From positions 81,982 through 145,981 of the forward strand of contig JAKQKQ010000005.1 of the NCBI GenBank assembly GCA_029560585.1: DNA of 64,000 nucleotides. The letters run 5' to 3'. Both the position numbers and the translations under genes were made by a program. Shown here in pieces: positions 54,148 to 63,649 of the stretch. The DNA comes from Verrucomicrobiota bacterium (GTDB lineage: Bacteria > Verrucomicrobiota > Verrucomicrobiia > JADLBR01). The stretch's first letter is position 1. Every line of letters starts with the position of its first letter. Under the pieces are notes generated by a model, which saw nothing but the letters and a program-made list of their open reading frames with translations, was not told the origin of the DNA and searched no databases.

Positions 54148-55221
54148 GTGCGCGGCGGCAGGCATGGCGATGTTGGTGTGGGGCGCGGGTCTTGCGCGGA
54201 CGCGATCCTTGCCGAGAGCGGCCCGTATTCGTTGATCTTCTGGCTGGAGCATTTTCAGGACGAGGGCGACTGGCCGGCGGTGATGCGCGTGGCGCGCGAG
54301 CTGCTGCATCTGGCGCCGGAACACCCCGAGGGTCTGCGTTTTCTGGCGGAGGCGTACTTCCGGCTCGAGATGTGGGAGGAGGCGCACGATATCGCCTGCC
54401 GGCTCGTGCGCCACCACCCGTTCGTGTTCGACGGCTACTGGCTGTTGTCCGATCTGGCGGCGCGGGTGGACGACCTCAAGCGGAGCGCGGACTATATCGA
54501 GCGCGCGGCGAGGCTGATCCCCAATTCGGACACGATCTGGGTGGAGGCGACCCGTGCGAATTTTAATCTCGGCAGGCTCGGGAGGTGCCTCATGGCGGCG
54601 GATCACGGGCTGCGGGTCAATCCCTTCAACATTCGGCTGATCATCTATCGGGTCTTTGCGCTGGTGGGACTCCGGTGCGAGAAAGGCGCGCGGATAGCGG
54701 CCGCGCGGCTGCTGGATCTCGGTGTCGATGCGGACGTGCTACGGGAGACGGCGCGGGAACTGGGGATCACCGGGGCCTCCGTGGCGCGGCTGGAGCGGAT
54801 CGCGCAAGGGCAGGTCGGCGAGCTGCCGTCGGCGTCGGAGGCGGGTGGCAGGCGGCGGGCCCGCCGGGCGCTGGCGGGGGGCTCTGCGGCGCTCGAGGCG
54901 CTGACCGCCGCGGCACCCCCCTTGACGAGGGCGCAATTCTCGGCGCAACTGGCCGCCGCCGAGGAGCGCAGGGTCGAGGAGGAGGGCGGGGAGGAGGAGC
55001 GGTCTGGCGATGGGGCCGATGCCGTGGCGGAAGCCGACGAGGTCTACTATGTGTTCGACCGCTACCGGACGCACGGGCCATTCACGCTCCCGCGGCTCGT
55101 GCGTTTGTTCCACGAGTCGACCTTCGAGATCCTCGATGCGTACGTCCGCCGCGAGTCGGACGAGCGCTGGGTGCGGGCACCCGAGATGCCGGAACTTGCG
55201 GGGGTGGCCGGTGGGCCTTAG
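54148..55221 (+). CDS. TPR protein with C-terminal GYF_2-like domain
   Basis: 357 residues from GTG 54148. Tetratricopeptide-like helices occupy about 25-185 (VMRVARELLHLAPEHPEGLR, LAEAYFRLEMWEEAHDIA). A charged, low-complexity region follows (EERRVEEEGGEEER). The C terminus (about 300-350) VYYVFDRYRTHGPFTLPRLV with a final RWVRAPEMPEL matches the GYF_2 pattern (YY ... GPF ... L ... W). A protein-protein adaptor is expected. It is followed after three bases by the PAS-receiver gene, so it may belong to the same signalling unit. Confidence 0.7.
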   Translation: MRGGRHGDVGVGRGSCADAILAESGPYSLIFWLEHFQDEGDWPAVMRVARELLHLAPEHPEGLRFLAEAYFRLEMWEEAHDIACRLVRHHPFVFDGYWLLSDLAARVDDLKRSADYIERAARLIPNSDTIWVEATRANFNLGRLGRCLMAADHGLRVNPFNIRLIIYRVFALVGLRCEKGARIAAARLLDLGVDADVLRETARELGITGASVARLERIAQGQVGELPSASEAGGRRRARRALAGGSAALEALTAAAPPLTRAQFSAQLAAAEERRVEEEGGEEERSGDGADAVAEADEVYYVFDRYRTHGPFTLPRLVRLFHESTFEILDAYVRRESDERWVRAPEMPELAGVAGGP

Positions 55222-55224
55222 TGT

Positions 55225-56937
55225 TTGGTGGGGGTGAGACTACCCTTGCCGGTGGGCCTTTGGCGTGCCAGCGTTGTAGTTAGCGAGGTTCGTGCTTTGA
55301 ACAAAGAGGACCTGGATCCACGGCCAGAGACTCCCCGCGAAGCGGTCGGTGAGTCGACGGGGTGTTTTGTCGTTGAAGAGAGGGCGGGGGTTTTCGCATT
55401 CGTCCAGTCCAATGCCGCTTTCGAGGCGCACTTCCAGATTCCTGCGGGCGGGGCACGAGACAGGACGGCCGTTGCCGCGATGGTGCCCGGCGACGTGGGC
55501 AAGGACATCGAGCGCTGCTGCCGGGAGGTGCTGCAGAAGCATCGTTCGATAAGCCGCCGCATGAGCGTCCCCGGACCCGGTGGCGACCGCTGCCTGCTCG
55601 TGGCGTTTTCCCCCGTGATTGGGGAGTCGGGCGCGTGGGCGCGGATCGAGGGGGCGTCGGTCGACGTGACGGACCTTGCCCGGGCGGAGGCATATATAAG
55701 CACGGCGGAGGGTTTCGACCGCTACCTGATCCACGCGACGGACCGATTTTACGAGCCGGTGCTAATCTGCGAGGTGGTCGAAGAAACACCCATGGTCGTT
55801 TACGCCAACAAGTCCTTTCAGCGGACCTTCGGCTACACTCGGCCAGAACTCGTGGGCCGGGATCCCGTGTACCTGCTCTTTCCCGGGACGACGGCGACCA
55901 TCCGCGAGGTGATTGCCAGTTCTTGGAAGAACCAGCGGCCGGTGTGGAAGATAACCGATGCCGTCAGGCGCGATAGCGTGCCGCTGCGGTGCAAGGTCGT
56001 GTTCGATTTCCACCGTTTTGAAAAAGGCGCGCAATCGCAGCTCAAGATAACATTCATACCTTTGGAGGGACAGCCCGCGGCGGTGGAGCAGGAGGCGGGG
56101 CCGGGCCAGTACCGGCGCCTCCAGCTCCAGGGCATGCTCCAGGCGGCCGGCAGCATCATCAACGATTTCAACAATCTCCTCGCGGTCATCATCGGCAATG
56201 CCCCGCTGCTGCCGGCCCAGGTCCAGGACAACATCGAGTCGATCAAGACATCCAAGCGCCTGGCCACGCAGGCGGCGGACATCGTCATCAATCTGCTGCG
56301 CATGACGCGCCGATTGCCGACGATGCGCGATCTGGGAATGCCCGGAGGCGAACCCCCTCCTCCGCCTCCCCCTCCGCCTCAGTCGGGGGCCGCCATGGCG
56401 CATCCCGTGGATCGGGCCATCCAGAGCGCGCCGTCGATGGACACGGCTTTGGCGGCCCGCGAGCTGACGGGGCCGGGCCCGTCGGATACGGTTCCCGCCG
56501 CGGATGTCTTGCCGACGGATCGCGCGCAACCCCAGGAAGAGGTGCGCGCACCGTCCACCGGCGAGACGCCCAAGATCCTCGTGGTGGATGATGAGCCATT
56601 CATCCGGAGCATGATCGACCGATCTCTCTCGGTGGTTGGCTACAGGACGGCGCAGGCCGCAAGCGGGGAGGACGCCCTGGCCATACTCGAGGGCGAGCGG
56701 GACGGTTACGACGTCGTGATCATGGATTATGCGCTCGGTGGCCTCAGCGGGCTTGAGGTTTTGCAGGTGATGCGCAAGCATGGTTTGACCACGCCCGTGC
56801 TGATGATCAGTGGCTATCTGGGACCGCAGGTGACGGAGCAGACCCTGGCGCTGGGACGGGTCAAGGTGCTCACCAAGCCATTTCAGCCAAACGAATTACT
56901 GGAAATGGTTGAGATGATGGTGAAGACTTTATCGTAG
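55225..56937 (+). CDS. PAS-PAS-pseudoDHp-receiver protein 1
   Basis: 570 residues from GTG 55225; TTG 55297 is an alternative start that would match the paralogue better. Two PAS domains (about 45-150 and 170-285: YANKSFQRTFGYTRPELVGR) lead to a histidine-kinase-like hairpin AAGSIINDFNNLLAVIIG. Here the phosphoacceptor His of AHDFNNLL is Asn313; the second helix ATQAADIVINLLRMTRR is kept. No HATPase domain follows. Instead a linker with nine consecutive Pro leads to a complete receiver domain (VVDDEPF, MDYALGG, LTKPF). It can receive but not generate phosphate. Tandem paralogue downstream. Confidence 0.8.
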   Translation: MVGVRLPLPVGLWRASVVVSEVRALNKEDLDPRPETPREAVGESTGCFVVEERAGVFAFVQSNAAFEAHFQIPAGGARDRTAVAAMVPGDVGKDIERCCREVLQKHRSISRRMSVPGPGGDRCLLVAFSPVIGESGAWARIEGASVDVTDLARAEAYISTAEGFDRYLIHATDRFYEPVLICEVVEETPMVVYANKSFQRTFGYTRPELVGRDPVYLLFPGTTATIREVIASSWKNQRPVWKITDAVRRDSVPLRCKVVFDFHRFEKGAQSQLKITFIPLEGQPAAVEQEAGPGQYRRLQLQGMLQAAGSIINDFNNLLAVIIGNAPLLPAQVQDNIESIKTSKRLATQAADIVINLLRMTRRLPTMRDLGMPGGEPPPPPPPPPQSGAAMAHPVDRAIQSAPSMDTALAARELTGPGPSDTVPAADVLPTDRAQPQEEVRAPSTGETPKILVVDDEPFIRSMIDRSLSVVGYRTAQAASGEDALAILEGERDGYDVVIMDYALGGLSGLEVLQVMRKHGLTTPVLMISGYLGPQVTEQTLALGRVKVLTKPFQPNELLEMVEMMVKTLS

Positions 56938-56944
56938 TCTTAAT

Positions 56945-58483
56945 ATGTCATTATTCGGGTCAAAGGCCACCACGGGGACGCAGTTGCTTCGGGTATTCGA
57001 GCAACGGTGCAGCGCCGGGCTTTTCAGTGTTGCGAAGGAGGGGGACCGGCACCTGTTTCTGGCGGCCAACGAACGTTTCCGGGCGCAATTCGATCTTCCG
57101 GGCGCGGGCATTGAGGGCAGGCCCGTGGAGGAGTTTATCGGCGGTGAGACCGGGATGGATTTCCGGCGCTGCATAGACGAGGCGTTGGCGAAGCGGCGGC
57201 GGATCGTGCGTCGGGTGTCATTGCAGCGGGTCGAGGAGGCCGATTGGTTTCTGCTGCATCTCGACCCGGACCCGGACACTTCCCCTGGCGAGCCGGAGGT
57301 CGTGTACGGGCTGTCGCTCGATGTGACGCACGCGACGCGTGCGGAGGCGGCCATGAACAGCGCCTTCGGGTTCGACAAGCTCCTGGGTCATTCGGTCGAT
57401 TACATGGCCGACCCCGTCCTGATCTGCGACGTGAGATCCGAGGGTGTGCCCGTGATCCACTGCAACGTGGCGTTTTCCAGGGCCTTTGGATACTCGCGCA
57501 ACGAGATCGTGGGCCGCGACCCCATTTTCCTGCTGTTTCGGGACCGGACGGAGGACGTGACGGATCTGATCGAGCGCTCCTGGCATGAGGGCAAGGCCGA
57601 GTGGGAGGTATTTCCGGTTACGGGCAAGCGCGGCGTGATGCTCGAGAGCCAGGTGGTTTTCGATTTTTACCGGAGTGACGAGGGGCGAATCTCGTTTCTG
57701 AAGATGACGTTTCTCGATCCGGGGAGCGGCGAGAGCCCGCTGGATCGCGAGCGCCACCTGCGGATGCAGGTCGAGGAGCTGCTGACGGCGGCGGGCAGCA
57801 TCATCAATGATTTCAACAATCTCTTGGCGCTGGTCGTGGGCCGGGGCAAGGCGTTGCCGTATTCGCTGACGCAGATAATCGATGCGGTGAGTTCGTCCAG
57901 GCAGTCGGCGACGCAGGCGGCGGACATCGTGTTCAATCTTCTCCGGGGCGAAAGGCGGGCGGCGCCCACGGGCGGACCACCGGTGGCGGTGCCTGACACG
58001 CGGCTGGCGCCGCAGTTTTATGCGGAGACGGTGCCGGTCCTGGATGCTGTTCCCGCCCCGCAGGCGGGCGGCGCGCCGGCGGCGCACCACAAACCGCCGG
58101 CCAAGGGTTCCGGCCCCCGCGTTTTGGTGGTGGACGACGAGCCGTTCATCCGGGCGCTGTTGCGCGATGCCCTGTTGACGGAGGGGTACGTGGTGGACGT
58201 GTTAGCCAGCGGCGAGGAAGTGCTCAATCTGCTCGGGAGCGGGGCGCTGGCCTACGATGCCATCATCCTCGACTACACCCTTGGCGGTATCAATGGGCTC
58301 GATATCGCGAGCGCGCTGCGCAAGTCGGAGAACATGACGCCAATCCTTCTGATCAGCGGTTACCTCAACAAGGACATCGCGGCGGGCGCGCACACCCTCT
58401 CGGCCCTGGCGCTCATGCCCAAGCCATTCCAGCCAAGGGAGCTTGCCGAGCGCATTGCCCGCCTTATCGCCACACGGCGGTAG
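56945..58483 (+). CDS. PAS-PAS-pseudoDHp-receiver protein 2
   Basis: 512 residues, paralogue of the preceding protein with the same order. PAS-like domains span about 15-115 and 140-255 (HCNVAFSRAFGYSRNEIVGR). The hairpin AAGSIINDFNNLLALVVG has Asn288 in place of His, with ATQAADIVFNLLRGERR as its second helix. A Pro/Ala linker and a receiver domain (VVDDEPFIRALL, ILDYTLGGINGL, MPKPFQPREL) with intact Asp and Lys follow. It starts seven bases after the first gene ends. Conservation of the Asn in both copies argues for selection, not decay. Confidence 0.8.
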   Translation: MSLFGSKATTGTQLLRVFEQRCSAGLFSVAKEGDRHLFLAANERFRAQFDLPGAGIEGRPVEEFIGGETGMDFRRCIDEALAKRRRIVRRVSLQRVEEADWFLLHLDPDPDTSPGEPEVVYGLSLDVTHATRAEAAMNSAFGFDKLLGHSVDYMADPVLICDVRSEGVPVIHCNVAFSRAFGYSRNEIVGRDPIFLLFRDRTEDVTDLIERSWHEGKAEWEVFPVTGKRGVMLESQVVFDFYRSDEGRISFLKMTFLDPGSGESPLDRERHLRMQVEELLTAAGSIINDFNNLLALVVGRGKALPYSLTQIIDAVSSSRQSATQAADIVFNLLRGERRAAPTGGPPVAVPDTRLAPQFYAETVPVLDAVPAPQAGGAPAAHHKPPAKGSGPRVLVVDDEPFIRALLRDALLTEGYVVDVLASGEEVLNLLGSGALAYDAIILDYTLGGINGLDIASALRKSENMTPILLISGYLNKDIAAGAHTLSALALMPKPFQPRELAERIARLIATRR

Positions 58484-58519
58484 AAGCCCCAGGGGCGGTG
58501 CCCTGAGAAAGAGGGAACA

Positions 58520-61408
58520 TCAGGTGCCGGGAGGGGCGATCTCGCCATCAAAGGCGTACCACGAGATGTGGGCCCAATCGCCCCCGGTGTTGCGGATGGT
58601 GATGCGGTGTCGGCCGGGCGGGATATCAAACTCGAGGACGCGGTTGTATTCTGGGGCGGAGGCATCGTTCTTGTGATCGAGATCGGGGAGGTCGCAGGCG
58701 ATCGGCGGTCGTCCATCGATCTGGCATTCCAGGCGGGCGCCGAGGGTTGCGACCGCCCCCACGCAGGCGCGCAATTTACCGCCGCGCGGCATGCAGACGG
58801 CGAAAACGTGAGGCTGACGCAGATGGGCGTGGAGATTGCCGTGGAGGAAAGCGCCGGGGACTGAATCGGTGACCGGCATGCCGTCGGGGCCGATCTGGAT
58901 GTCGCCTTGGACCTGCCACGACCACTCCGGCATGGGGCGGATGCGGGTGCCGCCGAGCCTCACGTCCGGCAGCTTCGGGTATTCGAGGATCGCCACGGCA
59001 TAGGCTTCCAGGTTGGGGACCGTCACGCGCAGCTGGTCCCCTTCGGCGCGGGCGGCGCCGGGTCGTTCGCCCTCCCAGTCGGGCGAGACGACCCGCACGC
59101 TCGATGGGGTTGCCTTCGTGGGGATGAGCACATCGATGTTGTCGCGTGGCACGGGTCGTGAATCTCGCGCCTGGCGGTTGATGGCGTGGAGCAGGAGGGC
59201 GGGCGGGGCCTGGCGCTTCCACAGCGTCACGCTCAGATCTGGCGCGCCCGTGCCGAGACCGTCGAAACCGGCCATGGTGGGGCCGAGATAGACGTCTCGG
59301 TGAGCTCGGTAAAAGCGGGCCTGGCGGGCGATCTCGCGGATCGTGCCATCCACGAGGGCGTCGTTGCCCCAGGGACCGGCCACGGGGAAGGCGAAGAAGG
59401 CGCCCGAGGCATAGATCTCGGCACCGCGGACGCGCATCCACAGTTCGCGCTCGGGAGGGGGGACATCGCGGATCCACGGGTAACCGCCGAAACCCCAGTC
59501 ATGGAAGAAGACGACGGGGACCGGTCCTCGGGCCATCGCGCGGCCCGCCGCCACTGTTCCGGCCCACCGGTCGACCAGGTTTTCGGAGAGATCGATCTTG
59601 CCATCTTTGGCCTTCCAGAGGCCCCAGACGCCGAGCACCTGCAGGTCCACGTAACGGGCGAGGCCATTGCCGCTGATGAAAACTCTGCGGCCCTTCCCCC
59701 CTGCGTACGCGCGGATCTGGTCGGTCATCCACTTCCATGCGCGATCATCGCGCGCATGGCGGCACGCCATCCATTCCGGGGCGAGCTTGTTTTCCGGGGC
59801 ATAGGGTTTGTCGACGAGCCCGCGTTTCTTAAGGAAGGCCCGATAGTCGAGGCCGCCGATGGTGCCGTCGGGGCAGATGGCGCGGTTGGAGATATCGACG
59901 CCGAAGGTCTCTCGCCATCGGCGATCGTCGGGGGTCCAGCCCTTGCCCTCGCAGTAGGCGTGCGTGAGGTGCTTGCGGAAATCCCCGACCGAGTGATCGT
60001 CGAAGCCCTCGTTGGGTTGAAGCGCGGCATTGATCTCGTCCATGAAGAGGTAGTCGGCGCCGGCGTCGATCTGCCGCTTGCAGAAGGAGAGGACATATTC
60101 GAGGTATGCGGGGTTAGAGAGCGTGCCGTGGCGGGTACCGGCCTCGCCCCACGCATCGACAAGTCTGCCATCGGGACCGCGCGTGGCCATGTCGAGGACG
60201 CGATCTTCGGGGAGGCCATTCTCGCCGTTGTACAGCGCGCTGCATGTGACGCCGCCGCCGAACAGCGCGCCCAGCGCGTGTGCCTTCGGCACGAGGTGTG
60301 CCTGTGCGGCCCAGTCCTGCGCGTCGTGCCACTTGAACCAGCCGCGGATGAGCACATCCGAGCCCGTCTTGTGGGCCGCGCGGATGCCCCGATCGGAGTC
60401 GATATATTCGTTCACGGTATAGACGACGGCGTCGCGGATATCCTCCACGGGTTTGTCGTGTCGCAGCTCTGCGGGGAAATTGGGAACCGATTGGAGCAGG
60501 GCGGGATCGAGCGGGGGCGCGATCGGGTGGAATCCGGCGACGAGCTTCTCCCCAAGCGCGATCAGGTCCTCGACCCTCTTGGCGGCGGCGGCGCGGTCGC
60601 CTGCGGGCATCGGCGCGAGCCACCCCCAGATACCATCACGGGCGGCATCGGAGGGCGCGAGGGCGGAATAGAAAAAGAGGCTGTAGGGTCTGTGCCGCTG
60701 GATAAACGAGCCGCCCTTCGCCCAGTCTTTCTCGTACCGGAGGAAGATCGCCGCAAGGCCCGTGCCCCGGTGCGCCGCTTGGGCGACCACGGCCGGATGC
60801 CGTGCGCTCAACCGGGGGCAGGTATCACCCTCCCGTCCCCATGACGAGACGCCCGCGAATCGATCCCGGTCGCCGAGGGCCGCGATCTCCCCAGACCGGC
60901 ACCCGTCGCCTTCGTCCCAGAACGTGTAATGGTCCCAGATCGCGAGATCCAGCGGGAAGCGGGGCAGCGCCCAGCATGTGCGCGAGCCGTCTCCGTCGGT
61001 CCGCGCGAGGCGAAACCGGACGAGCATGCCTTCGTCGGCGCAGAGGAAATGCACGTCCATGGCGGCTGGCCGATCGGAGCCGATGAAGATGCTGCTGCCG
61101 ATCGTGACGAGGGGCCCCGATGCCTCGTGGCGCACCTCGGCCCGCGCCGCGGATGTGGCGAGTGGGCCGCCTGCGCCCGCGATGCCAAACTCGGGACGAT
61201 CGAGCGCCTTCGCGACGGGGAACCAGTTGCCGTCGGCCCCCTTGAGCTCGATCGAGAAATCCGCCGAGGCGCGCTGGAACGTCGCACGATAGGCTGCGGC
61301 GGTTATGCGAAGTTCGGCGGGGGTCGTCTCCAGCGAAGGCGTGGCCGAAGACCCCGCGGGGCATGCGGCCATGGCGGCCAGGACCCACGGTGCCAAACGC
61401 GGTCTCAT
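58520..61408 (-). CDS. Large secreted glycosidase-like protein
   Basis: 962 residues with signal peptide PWVLAAMAACPAGSSA. A beta-rich N terminus (about 25-300) precedes a TIM-barrel-like region: GGGVTCSALYNGENGLPED, DYLFMDEINAALQPNEGF (Asp/Glu near 454, candidate catalytic site) and PVVFFHDWGFGGYPWIRD. C-terminal beta domains follow (AYAVAILEYPKLP; last 100 residues ending HRITIRNTGGDWAHISWYAF, a carbohydrate-binding-like module). No exact family is recognised. It is convergent with the PAS-receiver pair (36-bp gap). Confidence 0.6.
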   Translation of the reverse strand: MRPRLAPWVLAAMAACPAGSSATPSLETTPAELRITAAAYRATFQRASADFSIELKGADGNWFPVAKALDRPEFGIAGAGGPLATSAARAEVRHEASGPLVTIGSSIFIGSDRPAAMDVHFLCADEGMLVRFRLARTDGDGSRTCWALPRFPLDLAIWDHYTFWDEGDGCRSGEIAALGDRDRFAGVSSWGREGDTCPRLSARHPAVVAQAAHRGTGLAAIFLRYEKDWAKGGSFIQRHRPYSLFFYSALAPSDAARDGIWGWLAPMPAGDRAAAAKRVEDLIALGEKLVAGFHPIAPPLDPALLQSVPNFPAELRHDKPVEDIRDAVVYTVNEYIDSDRGIRAAHKTGSDVLIRGWFKWHDAQDWAAQAHLVPKAHALGALFGGGVTCSALYNGENGLPEDRVLDMATRGPDGRLVDAWGEAGTRHGTLSNPAYLEYVLSFCKRQIDAGADYLFMDEINAALQPNEGFDDHSVGDFRKHLTHAYCEGKGWTPDDRRWRETFGVDISNRAICPDGTIGGLDYRAFLKKRGLVDKPYAPENKLAPEWMACRHARDDRAWKWMTDQIRAYAGGKGRRVFISGNGLARYVDLQVLGVWGLWKAKDGKIDLSENLVDRWAGTVAAGRAMARGPVPVVFFHDWGFGGYPWIRDVPPPERELWMRVRGAEIYASGAFFAFPVAGPWGNDALVDGTIREIARQARFYRAHRDVYLGPTMAGFDGLGTGAPDLSVTLWKRQAPPALLLHAINRQARDSRPVPRDNIDVLIPTKATPSSVRVVSPDWEGERPGAARAEGDQLRVTVPNLEAYAVAILEYPKLPDVRLGGTRIRPMPEWSWQVQGDIQIGPDGMPVTDSVPGAFLHGNLHAHLRQPHVFAVCMPRGGKLRACVGAVATLGARLECQIDGRPPIACDLPDLDHKNDASAPEYNRVLEFDIPPGRHRITIRNTGGDWAHISWYAFDGEIAPPGT

Positions 61409-61563
61409 GCCCGAATGATGGCAGATTCGCGACGTTCGCGCCCGATTAATTCATGCCATCGGGGCTTGGAACGTCGACCCTGGTCGCATAGGGTATGGGC
61501 GCTGGCCCGGGTGTTCGACGCATCCCGCTAGCTATGGTGGAGGACGCAAGAAATCGGACGGAA

Positions 61564-62265
61564 ATGACGCGCATTCTGGTCGTCGACGATGACCGGAAGC
61601 TCTGTCGCCTCATCGGAGAATATCTGGGGCCGATGGGCTATTCGGTCGAGGCCGTCCACACTGGACCTGCGGGTGTCGACCGTGCCATCGGCGAGAAATG
61701 GGATGCGGTGATCCTTGACGTCATGCTTCCCGGTCTGGACGGGTTCGATGTCCTGAGGCGCATCCGCGCTCGCTCCGACGTGCCGGTGCTCATGCTCACC
61801 GCGCGGGGCGAAGAGGCCGATCGGATCGTGGGACTCGAGATGGGCGCGGACGACTATCTTCCAAAGACATTCTCTTCGCGGGAGCTTCTGGCCCGTTTGC
61901 GGGCCGTCACCCGCCGCGCGGTGGCTCGGCCCGGGCCGGAGCACGTCGGGCCCGAGGTCGTGGTGGGACCGCTTCGCGTCAACATCGCCTCGCGCACCGC
62001 GGTCCTGGGCGATCGTCCCCTGAGCCTCACCCCCGTCGAGTTCGATCTGCTGGCCTCCTTGGCCAAGGCCCGTGGCCGGGTCAAGACCCGCGAGCGGCTA
62101 TTGGAGGAGATACGGGAGCGCGACTACGACGTTTTCGATCGATCGATCGACGTGCACATCTCCGCGCTGCGAAAGAAATTGGGGGATGACGCCAAAGAGC
62201 CGAAGTTCATACGCACCGTGCGGAGCGCGGGATACATGATGGTGGATCCTGCGGCCGGCGCGTGA
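61564..62265 (+). CDS. OmpR-family response regulator without adjacent kinase
   Basis: 233 residues from ATG 61564. Receiver domain with DDD (8-10), phosphoacceptor Asp52 in ILDVMLPGLDG and Lys101. The residue after Lys, normally Pro (KPF), is Thr (KTF). The winged-helix DNA-binding domain (about 135-228) has LTPVEFDLLASLAKARGRV and DVHISALRKKLGD. The downstream gene is convergent and overlaps its 3' end by 59 bp, so no sensor kinase is encoded beside it. Confidence 0.88.
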   Translation: MTRILVVDDDRKLCRLIGEYLGPMGYSVEAVHTGPAGVDRAIGEKWDAVILDVMLPGLDGFDVLRRIRARSDVPVLMLTARGEEADRIVGLEMGADDYLPKTFSSRELLARLRAVTRRAVARPGPEHVGPEVVVGPLRVNIASRTAVLGDRPLSLTPVEFDLLASLAKARGRVKTRERLLEEIRERDYDVFDRSIDVHISALRKKLGDDAKEPKFIRTVRSAGYMMVDPAAGA

Positions 62266-63589
62266 GCGATCCATCCTTCGACACGCCCGCGAGCCTGAGT
62301 CGCCACCAGGCGGCTTCCGCCGGGAAGAACTGGGAATAGCGCAGCCGATCGTAGCGATAATGTGATAGGGCGCGGAGCAACTCGGGGGCGCGCCGTTGCA
62401 ATGCCTGGGCATCTGGCGCGAGGGTGACGATCCACGCGGCGAAGAGGGGTTCGCGGACGAGGGAGAGTTCCTGCCCGCGGCGCGGGGAGAGTTTCCGGAG
62501 TTCCTTGGCCTGGGTCTCGGCGAGATCCTGGGCCTCGCGGGGCGTTGACTGGGGGACCCAATGGGCGTTGAGCATGCGCCAGTCGGGTTCGAACGGGAGC
62601 TCCTGGTCATTATCAAACTTCAGTGCGTCGGGCACGCTCTCCATGGCGACGGTGGCGCTGGCCTCTAGCCCGCGCGCCAGTGCGGCGCGGACGGCCTCGT
62701 CCTCCTCCATTTCCCACAGGGCCCGCATTGCCGCGACGCAATTGCTTGTGGTCCAGGAGTGGCGGTGCGCGTTGCCGCCGTGGTCGTAGACCATGCCGTG
62801 CTCGCAGATCTCCAGGCGGCTGCGGTTGCCTTGGCCGCCGCGCTCGCGGAGGGCGGCGTCATATATCGCGCCCCATTTCGCGTCGCCGGTGAGCCGGTGC
62901 ATCATCCTCGCGACAAACAGGAGGCGAGGGGCCTGATAGAACAGGAAGGCGCGAAATCCCCCGCGGATACCGAACGGCGGCTCCGCCGGCAGTTCCCAGT
63001 TCAGGCGGACGATCTCGTCGGCGGTCTCCACGAGTTTCGCGATGATGCGCGTCCTCTCCTGTTCGGTCGCTATACCGGACGACAGGAAACGCCACAGGCC
63101 GTAGAACCAGGGCAACGTCTGGTCATCCGATCCCATCGGGTAGTGCGCCCTGCCATCGGTGGCGACCCCGCGTCCGACGAAACCCCTCACGTCGCTGATC
63201 GATGCCAGGAGCATCAGGCCGTTCGCGAGGCGGTGGGCCTTGTCGGCGTCGGCGCCGCTGCGCGTGGCGCGCCAGCGCTCGATGGCGGCATCCATGTAGA
63301 GGCCATTGAAGAATGCCCCGTTCTCGATCGGGCTCCACCAGCCAAGGGCGTTTGGCTTTCCGAGGCGGCATTCGTCGGGTTCGGGGATGATCACGGAGCC
63401 GTCGAGGTCGCTGAAGTCGAGCATGATGCCGTGGCGGTCGATGAGCCGCCGCCAGATCTCGGCGTGGGCGCATTCGATGGCGGCCTGGGGATCGGAGGAT
63501 GCGCGCGACGCGCCGCGGCTGATCGCGAGGCCGGCCGAGGATCCAAGACAAAGACGGAGTAGATGGCGCCGGGAAAACGTGCTCACCAT
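62207..63589 (-). CDS. Tat-exported (alpha/alpha)-barrel-like protein
   Basis: 460 residues from ATG 63589, giving the twin-arginine signal SRRHLLRLCLGSSAGLAIS; the longer frame runs through repeats. The mature protein has repeated helical pairs with aromatic motifs (LGWWSPIENGAFFNGLYMDA, GFRAFLFYQAPRLLFVARMM, HGMVYDHGGNAHRHSWTTSN) reminiscent of six-hairpin glycosidases or lyases. No catalytic signature is certain. Its last 19 codons overlap the regulator gene tail to tail. Confidence 0.55.
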   Translation of the reverse strand: MVSTFSRRHLLRLCLGSSAGLAISRGASRASSDPQAAIECAHAEIWRRLIDRHGIMLDFSDLDGSVIIPEPDECRLGKPNALGWWSPIENGAFFNGLYMDAAIERWRATRSGADADKAHRLANGLMLLASISDVRGFVGRGVATDGRAHYPMGSDDQTLPWFYGLWRFLSSGIATEQERTRIIAKLVETADEIVRLNWELPAEPPFGIRGGFRAFLFYQAPRLLFVARMMHRLTGDAKWGAIYDAALRERGGQGNRSRLEICEHGMVYDHGGNAHRHSWTTSNCVAAMRALWEMEEDEAVRAALARGLEASATVAMESVPDALKFDNDQELPFEPDWRMLNAHWVPQSTPREAQDLAETQAKELRKLSPRRGQELSLVREPLFAAWIVTLAPDAQALQRRAPELLRALSHYRYDRLRYSQFFPAEAAWWRLRLAGVSKDGSLTRRPQDPPSCIPRSARCV

Positions 63590-63649
63590 CGGTGGACTAT
63601 GCTTGGGGACCCGAGCCGATGCAATCGATTCTGAGATGAAGTCGCCGTA

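Noticed and set aside
58484..58519. CAGGGGC ... GCCCTG hairpin between convergent genes as a terminator
   Set aside because: The stem is short and no T tract follows on either strand.
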